Assembly (NCBI GenBank): GCA_009908925.1
Contig: JAAAOH010000219.1
Coordinates: 1 to 11,335, forward strand
DNA: 11,335 nucleotides
From: Spirochaetota bacterium
Lineage (GTDB): Bacteria > Spirochaetota > Spirochaetia > DSM-27196 > PWMO01
Direction of reading: 5' to 3'
The stretch's first letter is position 1. Each line of letters starts with the position of its first letter. Shown in pieces: positions 6,301 through 11,335 of this stretch. Under the pieces are notes generated by a model, which worked only from the letters and a program-made list of their open reading frames with translations, was not told the DNA's origin and searched no databases. Position numbers and translations under genes: made by a program.

Positions 6301-6381
6301 CGCCCGGGGACAGTCGAACGCCGCGCCTGGACCGCCGCACCCCGACTGGAAGCCGGCCCGGGCTCGCCCGCCGGGGCGCCG
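6301..6381. other. Convergent intergenic gap without a classical terminator
   Basis: These 81 very GC-rich bases separate the ends of the aminopeptidase and pncB genes. They contain a 6-bp inverted repeat, CAGTCG (6311-6316) and CGACTG (6343-6348), with a 26-base loop, plus several GC palindromes, but no T-run on either strand. Termination here is either factor-dependent or not visible. Confidence 0.5.
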
Positions 6382-7818
6382 CTACACGCCGTTTCCGAGA
6401 TAGCGCTTGAGAATTGTCTCCTTCGTGCGCTTCACCGAATCCGAGATGGAGACCCGGTAGATGTGGGGGTTGATGATGCGCTTGAAGGTCCCGTCGAGGG
6501 CCTGGAGATTGCTGCGGGTGAGGGTCTGGATTTCCTGCAGGGTCGGCAGTTTTCGAACCAGCTTCCCCTCTTTCATGTAGGGCACGAGCAGCGGTACCAC
6601 ATCGCCGGGAGACTCCAGTGTGAAGTGACGATAGTCGACGAAAGGATGATGGAACGTGTAGATCCTCGAGCCGTCGATTTCCTCATCATCGAAGGCCACG
6701 AGGTCGGCGATCGGTGAGCCCGTCTCGTCGTGGAAGCGATAGACCTGCTTTATCCCCGGATTGGTGGACTTCTCGGGATTGTCCGAGAACTTCATGGTGG
6801 GCTGGAACCCGCCGTTCTCCTCACGTGCGGCAAGCTTGTACACGCCCGAAAACGACGACTCCGATCCGCCGGTGACGAGGTGTGTGCCCACGCCCCAGAG
6901 GTCTATCGGCGCGCCGTCGGTGACGAGCTGATGGATGATCTCCTCGTTGAGCTCATTGGAGGCGGCGATCTTCGCCTCGGTGAGGCCCGCGCGGTCGAGG
7001 GCACGGCGAACCTGCATACTGAGGTACTGAATGTCGCCGGAGTCGAGCCGCACCGCAAAGGGGTGCCCCTCGGCCATGAGCCGTTTGCCGACCTGTATGG
7101 CATTCTGAATACCCGAGTTGAGGGTGTCGTAGGTGTCGATGAGGACCGTCGTCTTGTCGGGATAGAGCTCGGCGAACTTCTCGAAGGCCTCGTCCTCCTT
7201 CTCGAATGCCATCACCCAGGAGTGCGCCATGGTTCCACTTACCGGGATGCGGTAGCGCCGGCCGGCCAGCGTGTTCGAGGTGGCTCCGGCTCCGCCGATG
7301 TAGGCGGCGCGACTGGCCGACAGCGCACCGTCCACACCCTGCGCCCGCCGCAGGCCGAACTCGAGGACTTTCCCCCCGTTGGCGGCGAGGTAGATTCGTG
7401 CTGTCTTGGTTGCGACCAGTGTCTGAAAGTTCACCATGTTCAGCACCAGGCTCTCGATCAACTGGCACTCGATGAGCGTGCCGTGAATCCGGATCATGGG
7501 CTCCTGGGGAAAGACGACTGTTCCCTCAGGCACGGCGTAGATATCGCCCTGGAATCGGAACTCCCGCAGATACTCGAGAAAGTCGTCATCGAAGAGGCCG
7601 AGCGAGTCGAGGTACTCGATGTCCTCATCCGAGAAATGCAGCTCTTTGAGCACTTCGAGTACGTCCTCGAGACCGGCAAACACCGAGAATCCGCCCTGAA
7701 ACGGCTGCTTGCGGAAGAACATGTCGAAGACCACACGCGGGTTGAGGTCGTAGTGATGGTAGCCCTGCATCATCGTGAGCTCATAAAGGTCTGTCAGAAG
7801 CCCCGAGGTGATTCTCAT
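6382..7818 (-). CDS. pncB: Nicotinate phosphoribosyltransferase
   Basis: The enzyme joins nicotinate to PRPP to make nicotinate mononucleotide, the entry point of the Preiss-Handler NAD salvage route; ATP hydrolysis is coupled through a phosphohistidine in the family. The 478-residue protein starts with TDLYELTMMQGY (9-20), typical of the family. It has FGLRRAQG (154-161), the SGTMAHSW segment with His199 as the likely phosphorylated histidine, TVLIDTYDTL (224-233), and RLDSGD (257-262) of the PRPP site, followed by LWGVGTHLVT (307-316). Length fits family members of roughly 400-490 residues. The start ATG overlaps the pncA stop in an ATGA, and GGGAGA lies 9 bases upstream, so the two genes are co-transcribed and translationally coupled. 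The preceding gene makes its substrate. A large plus-strand open frame over it (6730-7977) is only an antisense shadow. Confidence 0.95.
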   Translation of the reverse strand: MRITSGLLTDLYELTMMQGYHHYDLNPRVVFDMFFRKQPFQGGFSVFAGLEDVLEVLKELHFSDEDIEYLDSLGLFDDDFLEYLREFRFQGDIYAVPEGTVVFPQEPMIRIHGTLIECQLIESLVLNMVNFQTLVATKTARIYLAANGGKVLEFGLRRAQGVDGALSASRAAYIGGAGATSNTLAGRRYRIPVSGTMAHSWVMAFEKEDEAFEKFAELYPDKTTVLIDTYDTLNSGIQNAIQVGKRLMAEGHPFAVRLDSGDIQYLSMQVRRALDRAGLTEAKIAASNELNEEIIHQLVTDGAPIDLWGVGTHLVTGGSESSFSGVYKLAAREENGGFQPTMKFSDNPEKSTNPGIKQVYRFHDETGSPIADLVAFDDEEIDGSRIYTFHHPFVDYRHFTLESPGDVVPLLVPYMKEGKLVRKLPTLQEIQTLTRSNLQALDGTFKRIINPHIYRVSISDSVKRTKETILKRYLGNGV

Positions 7819-8462
7819 GATGTAAGGTCTCCCGAGTCGATGATTGCCGCCCCGCGCTGCTCCATGTCGCGTCGGGCCTCATCCACGCTCCCGGCGGGGA
7901 TGTCCACACCACGCGTGGCATCCCAGATGACGGCCGTCTCGAACCCGATACCCCTGGCGTCCACAGCGGTGAAGTAGACGCAGACGTCGGCTGCAAGACC
8001 GCAGACGACCACGCGGTCGAAGCCCAGCCCCCCGAGATAGGATCGCAGGCCTGTTTCGGTTTTCTTGTCGTTCTCGAAAAATGCCGAGTAAGAGTCGAGC
8101 CCCTGCTTCGCACCCTTGTGGAGGACCAGGTTGATCGGCCGCAGATCCAGGTCGGGATGGAACTCCGCTCCCGCGGTCCCCTGGACACAGTGGTCTGGCC
8201 AGAGGATTTGCTCGATATCGTCCACCCGGACTGTGTCCTGTATCTCTTTTCCCGGATGGGAGGAGGCAAATGAGACATGTCCCTGCGGATGCCAGTCCCT
8301 CGTTGCAACCACGAGCGGGAAGCGGCCGGCGATGCTGTTGATTACCGGGATGACGCGGTCGCCCTCTTCCACGGCAAGGTTGCCGCCCGGGCAGAAATCG
8401 TTCTGTACATCTATGACGAGAAGCGCCGTTGTCGGTGTAATCGTGAATCCGTTCATGGACAT
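7815..8462 (-). CDS. pncA: Nicotinamidase (isochorismatase-like amidohydrolase)
   Basis: The enzyme hydrolyses nicotinamide to nicotinate and ammonia in the cytoplasm, feeding the nicotinate phosphoribosyltransferase encoded directly after it. The 215-residue protein carries the catalytic triad Asp18 (VIDVQNDF), Lys116 (LHKGA) and Cys161 (AADVCVYFTA). The metal-binding set is Asp56, His58 and His62 in RDWHPQGH, and the family motifs CPGG (24-27) and WPDHCVQGTAGAEF (88-101) are intact. A second in-frame ATG lies two codons downstream (minus strand, 8456-8454). The AGGAAGGG site (8467-8474) favours the first, with AAGGG 4 bases and AGGA 8 bases away. The family also includes other amidohydrolases, but these motifs and the pncB partner make nicotinamidase very likely. 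Confidence 0.95.
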   Translation of the reverse strand: MSMNGFTITPTTALLVIDVQNDFCPGGNLAVEEGDRVIPVINSIAGRFPLVVATRDWHPQGHVSFASSHPGKEIQDTVRVDDIEQILWPDHCVQGTAGAEFHPDLDLRPINLVLHKGAKQGLDSYSAFFENDKKTETGLRSYLGGLGFDRVVVCGLAADVCVYFTAVDARGIGFETAVIWDATRGVDIPAGSVDEARRDMEQRGAAIIDSGDLTS

Positions 8463-8466
8463 ATTT

Positions 8467-8474
8467 CCCTTCCT
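8467..8474 (-). promoter_or_regulatory. Ribosome binding site of pncA
   Basis: On the minus strand AGGAAGGG precedes AAAT and the ATG at 8462-8460. If the candidate promoter just upstream is used, this site lies at the extreme 5' end of the message. Confidence 0.6.
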
Positions 8475-8480
8475 GCTTCA

Positions 8481-8509
8481 AGTCTACTGCGAAACCGTAT
8501 CTTCGGAAA
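8481..8509 (-). promoter_or_regulatory. Candidate promoter of the pncA-pncB operon
   Basis: On the minus strand TTTCCG (8509-8504) and TAGACT (8486-8481) are 17 bases apart. The -10 equals that of the SDR gene; the -35 is weak. Transcription would start near 8474, giving a leader of about 12 bases. No recognisable NrtR or NiaR operator was identified in the 161-base divergent region to ndk, though I could not search systematically. Confidence 0.38.
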
Positions 8510-8608
8510 AGGAGCATCCGGCCAGGAAGCCCTCGACGCCCCGGACGGATTGCGGTATCCTCAACGCTCGAGTCACAATTCACCCAACTATGTCGCCATA
8601 CGGCGAAG

Positions 8609-8614
8609 AAAGGA
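8609..8614 (+). promoter_or_regulatory. Ribosome binding site of ndk
   Basis: AAAGGA lies 9 bases before the ATG at 8624 and supports that start. I see only weak promoter candidates for ndk, for example TTGCGG at 8550-8555 without a clear -10 partner. Confidence 0.6.
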
Positions 8615-8623
8615 ACTGTCACA

Positions 8624-9076
8624 ATGGCATACCAGAAAACACTGTGCATACTGAAGCCGGGCGTACTGCAGCGACGAATCGTCGGCGAGCTCATTTCCCG
8701 TATCGAGCGAAAGGGTCTGAAGATTCAGGCGATGAAGATGATGCAGATCCCCCGCGCGCTGGGCGAGGAGCATTATGCCGAGCACAAGGACAAACCCTTC
8801 TACGAGTCGCTGGTCGGCTACATGACCTCTGCGCCGGTGATCGCAATGGTCGTCGGCGGCGAAGAGGCGATCCCCTTCCTTCGCACTATCGCCGGCAAGA
8901 CGAAGCCCGCAGAGGCCGCCCCGGGCACCATCCGCGGTGACTTCGCCCTGATCACCCAGAACAACATCATTCATGCCGCAGACTCACCCGAGAGCGCTGC
9001 CCGGGAAGTCGCGCTCTTCTTCGATGAGGCGGAGATCCTCGACTACGAAGACCCGAATGCAGACTGGATCTCCTGA
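8624..9076 (+). CDS. ndk: Nucleoside diphosphate kinase
   Basis: The enzyme transfers the gamma phosphate of ATP to nucleoside diphosphates through a phosphohistidine, balancing (d)NTP pools. The 150-residue length is standard. Visible active-site residues are Lys11 (LKPG), Arg87 (LRTIAG), Thr93, Arg104 (GTIRGDF), Asn114 and the phosphorylated His117 (NNIIHAADSPESA). Two positions depart from the textbook form: the usual KPDGVQR segment reads KPGVLQR (residues 11-17), and the serine after the active His-Gly (HGSDS in classical enzymes) is alanine (HAADS). All catalytic residues remain, so activity is expected. The conserved C-terminal FFDEAEILDYED run is acidic. Its last 20 bases overlap the start of the peptidase gene, so both are probably on one transcript. 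Confidence 0.95.
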   Translation: MAYQKTLCILKPGVLQRRIVGELISRIERKGLKIQAMKMMQIPRALGEEHYAEHKDKPFYESLVGYMTSAPVIAMVVGGEEAIPFLRTIAGKTKPAEAAPGTIRGDFALITQNNIIHAADSPESAAREVALFFDEAEILDYEDPNADWIS

Positions 9077-10850
9077 AGCCGCCCCGCGCTGGAACCTGAC
9101 CCCGGTCTATGAAGGCGTCGACAGTGACGCCTTCCTGCGGGATCGCAGCCGCCTCGAGGAGCTGGTTGCGACCTTCGGCCGTCGCGTAGCTGACGACGAG
9201 ACGCGCCTCTCCGACGCCGGGCAGTGGCTTGCCGGCGTTCTCGAGACCATCAACACGCTTCTCGACACCCATGAGAACCTCGAGGCCTTCGTCTACGCCT
9301 CATACTCGACCGACACCACCAACGCATCCCTCGTTCGCGAGCTCGACGCGCTGCAGGAGCTCGTGCAGCCGGTGCAGTCCACCCGCGCGGTGTTCCGCAC
9401 ACACCTCGCGCATCTCGGTACCGAGTTTCTCGAGCTTGCCGAAGATGACGAACGCATAGCACCGTATCGCTTCTTTCTCGAGGAGGAGCGCTACCTCGCC
9501 GACCACCAGATGGCACCGGCGGAGGAGGATCTCGCAGCGGAGCTCTCGCGCCCGGGCGCCGACGCCTGGAGCCGCCTGCAGCAGACAATCTCCTCCACGA
9601 TCTCGGTCGACTGGCGCGACGGTGAGCGCAGGACCATGGTGGATCTCCGGGGTCTCGCGCACGATCCCGACAGGGAAACCCGCGAGCGCGCCTACCACGC
9701 GGAGCTCGACGCATGGCGCGATGTCGAGGTACCGCTTGCCGCCGCACTCAACGGAGTCAAAGGCTTTGCAGTCATCCTCGATACCCGCCGTGGATTCTCA
9801 CAGAGCCTGGAGCCGGCCATTCTCCAGTCCCGCATCTCGCGCGACAGCCTGGACGCCCTGATCGGGGTGATGGAGGAATCGCTGCCGGTGTTTCGCCGCT
9901 ATCTCACGACGAAGGCCGGCCTCATCGGGGTGGAACGCCTCGCCTTCTACGACCTCTTCGCGCCGGTCGGGCAATCGAAGGGGAGCTGGACGTTCGCCGC
10001 TGCGCAGGAGTTCATCCTGGAACAATTCGCGGGCTTCTCCGGCGAGCTTGCCGCCTTCGCCGAGAATGCCTTCGACGACCGGTGGATCGACGCCGAGCCC
10101 CGCACCGGCAAGGTGGGCGGGGGCTACTGCATCTCGTTTCCCCTCGCCGGGGAGAGCCGGATTCTCTGCAATTTCGACGGGTCCTTCGACGGGGTCGGCA
10201 CCGTTGCCCACGAGCTCGGCCACGCCTTTCACCATCACGTGCTCAAGGACGCTGCGGCCGTGCACCGCGACTACCCCATGACCCTTGCCGAAACCGCCTC
10301 CATCTTCTGCGAAACCATCGCATTCTCAGGCGGCCTTGCCGGCGCCGAGCCCACTGAGGAGCTCCACGTGCTCGAGCAGTCGCTGCAGGACGCCACTCAG
10401 GTCATCGTCGACATTCTTTCCCGCTTTCGCTTCGAGACAATGCTCTTTGACAGGCGCAAGACGGGGGCGCTCGGCGCGGACGAGATGTGCGAGCTCATGC
10501 GCACGGCGCAACTGGAGACATACGGAGACGCACTCGACGAGAAGAAGCTGCATCCCTACATGTGGGCGGTGAAGGGCCACTACTACAACCACGACCGGCC
10601 CTTCTATAACTTTCCCTACGCCTTCGGTCAGCTCTTCGGTCTTGCCCTCTACGCCGAGTATGAGTCCGGCTCGCCGGATTTCGCCGACCGCTATCGGGAC
10701 CTCCTCGCGCGAACGGGCCGGGCCTCCGCAGTCGAGGTGACCCGCGAGGCGGGCTTCGACATCGAGTCGCCGGAGTTCTGGCGTGGCGGCATAGAGCTGA
10801 TTACCGGACGGGTGGAGCGCTTCGAGACGCTGGCGCAGCAGGGCGGCTGA
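9057..10850 (+). CDS. pepF: Oligoendopeptidase F-type zinc metallopeptidase (M3 family)
   Basis: This cytoplasmic zinc peptidase degrades short peptides. With the ATG at 9057 it has 597 residues, the usual length for the PepF/M3 group, and begins in the typical way with PRWNLTPVYEG (10-20). The zinc site is HELGH at 385-389, with the third ligand Glu412 in the downstream AETASIFCE stretch. The C-terminal HPYMWAVKGHYY and FYNFPYAFGQLFGLALYAEY segments are the conserved substrate-pocket region. An upstream in-frame ATG at 8973 would add 28 residues, but those are Arg/Ser/Thr-rich codons that merely shadow ndk, so I reject it. The chosen start lies inside the end of ndk (20-base overlap) with no strong Shine-Dalgarno, pointing to translational coupling. 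The 3' end overlaps the convergent radical SAM gene by 50 bases. No terminator is visible. Confidence 0.93.
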   Translation: MQTGSPEAAPRWNLTPVYEGVDSDAFLRDRSRLEELVATFGRRVADDETRLSDAGQWLAGVLETINTLLDTHENLEAFVYASYSTDTTNASLVRELDALQELVQPVQSTRAVFRTHLAHLGTEFLELAEDDERIAPYRFFLEEERYLADHQMAPAEEDLAAELSRPGADAWSRLQQTISSTISVDWRDGERRTMVDLRGLAHDPDRETRERAYHAELDAWRDVEVPLAAALNGVKGFAVILDTRRGFSQSLEPAILQSRISRDSLDALIGVMEESLPVFRRYLTTKAGLIGVERLAFYDLFAPVGQSKGSWTFAAAQEFILEQFAGFSGELAAFAENAFDDRWIDAEPRTGKVGGGYCISFPLAGESRILCNFDGSFDGVGTVAHELGHAFHHHVLKDAAAVHRDYPMTLAETASIFCETIAFSGGLAGAEPTEELHVLEQSLQDATQVIVDILSRFRFETMLFDRRKTGALGADEMCELMRTAQLETYGDALDEKKLHPYMWAVKGHYYNHDRPFYNFPYAFGQLFGLALYAEYESGSPDFADRYRDLLARTGRASAVEVTREAGFDIESPEFWRGGIELITGRVERFETLAQQGG

Positions 10851-11335
10851 CCGCCCGCCTGTAGCCGGCGGCGCATTCCTTGACCGCCGCGAGATCGCCC
10901 CGTGTGAATCCTTCCCAGGCCATCGGCAGCAGAGTGTTGTTCTGATACAGAGGCTCTTCGGCGATGGGGAGCTCGCAGAGCTCGACACAGCGCTCCCAGA
11001 TAGGGCTTCCGGGCACCGGGCTGAACTCCGAGACGTAAACGTTCACGCCTTTCTCGCCCGCGGTGTGAACCGAGTGCTCCACCTCGCCGCGGCGCTGCCC
11101 CGGGAGACCCGCCAGCACGTACACACCAATCCTGTCCCGGCTGAATCCACCGGCGCGGAGAGCATCGACCGCCGCCGACAGAGCCGCGCCGTCGCCGCCC
11201 GCCGCGCCGCCCCCGCCCGCCTTGGGCCCTGCCCCCGCGTCGTGAGCCGCATGAAACGCGTCGCTGTCGCTCTCGAAGCCGAGGCGCACTTCCTGAACGC
11301 CCGCACGATTCATGAGCCCGGCGATATCGGCATCG
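10801..11335 (-). CDS. Radical SAM protein, C-terminal part (probably cobalamin-binding-domain type), cut by the window edge
   Basis: The frame enters from the right edge without a stop (reading D-A-D-I-A-G-L before the first internal Met at 11313) and ends with TAA at 10803-10801, so only the last 177 residues are present. The CxxxCxxC cluster motif must lie to the right and is not seen. Recognisable C-terminal features are the barrel strand EVRLGFES, the YVLAGLPGQ segment (about 11095-11124), the VSEFSPVPGSPIWE strand, and LPIAEEPLYQNNTLLPMAWEGF, a tail I associate with B12-binding-domain radical SAM proteins. Between GFES and the GLPGQ strand lies an unusual Gly/Ala-rich stretch (11182-11238). 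The last 16 codons overlap the convergent pepF gene. The reaction is unknown; methyltransferase-like or other rearrangement chemistry are both possible. Confidence 0.78.
   Translation of the reverse strand, partial: DADIAGLMNRAGVQEVRLGFESDSDAFHAAHDAGAGPKAGGGGAAGGDGAALSAAVDALRAGGFSRDRIGVYVLAGLPGQRRGEVEHSVHTAGEKGVNVYVSEFSPVPGSPIWERCVELCELPIAEEPLYQNNTLLPMAWEGFTRGDLAAVKECAAGYRRAVSRPAAPASRSAPPVR

Noticed and set aside
6311..6348. CAGTCG/CGACTG inverted repeat between the convergent aminopeptidase and pncB genes as a terminator
   Set aside because: Only 6 bp with a 26-base loop and no T-run on either strand.
6730..7977. 415-codon plus-strand open frame opposite pncB and pncA
   Set aside because: The minus-strand frames carry intact catalytic motifs of two known families; the plus frame has none.
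8973..9056. 28-codon N-terminal extension of pepF
   Set aside because: These codons are the frame-shadow of ndk and are unlike any PepF N-terminus; the ATG at 9057 starts just before the conserved WNLTPVYEG segment.

Overview
This is a GC-rich bacterial chromosomal window (I judge well over 60% G+C by eye, except for an AT-rich stretch near 190-330). It holds nine complete protein genes and one gene cut by the right edge. I see no rRNA, tRNA, CRISPR array, insertion sequence or phage gene. The first gene encodes an OpuAC-type glycine-betaine-binding lipoprotein whose mature part is extremely acidic, whereas a cytoplasmic protein such as Ndk is close to charge-balanced. That pattern fits a salt-tolerant or halophilic bacterium that imports compatible solutes. 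A spirochaete-like organism is possible but is only a weak guess; nothing here fixes the phylum.

Left part (1-2239): an AT-rich region without a convincing gene leads into a promoter, a Shine-Dalgarno site and the betaine-binding protein gene. That gene ends at a strong hairpin terminator, which probably also serves the convergent NAD-dependent epimerase/dehydratase-family gene on the minus strand.

Middle part (2264-6300): three plus-strand genes follow, each with its own sigma70-like promoter candidate: a single-pass membrane protein with a transglutaminase-like domain of unknown role, a class I/II PLP aminotransferase, and a 607-residue Xaa-Pro aminopeptidase (M24B). The first two have -10 elements so close to the ATG that their mRNAs would be leaderless. 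The octamer ACGCGTTG (or its complement CAACGCGT) occurs four times by my reading, each time beside a promoter or gene start.

Right part (6382-11335): pncA-pncB form a minus-strand NAD-salvage operon with a 4-nt ATGA overlap (nicotinamide to nicotinate to nicotinate mononucleotide). Divergent from it is ndk followed by a pepF-type M3 oligopeptidase whose start lies inside the end of ndk. The pepF tail overlaps the convergent C-terminal end of a radical SAM enzyme that runs off the window.

Most of the content is housekeeping or salvage metabolism: two peptidases, an aminotransferase, NAD salvage, nucleotide balance and osmoprotection. I do not see a clear new multi-gene system. The best leads are the transglutaminase-like membrane protein, the repeated octamer, the possible leaderless genes and the Gly/Ala-rich insertions in conserved enzymes.
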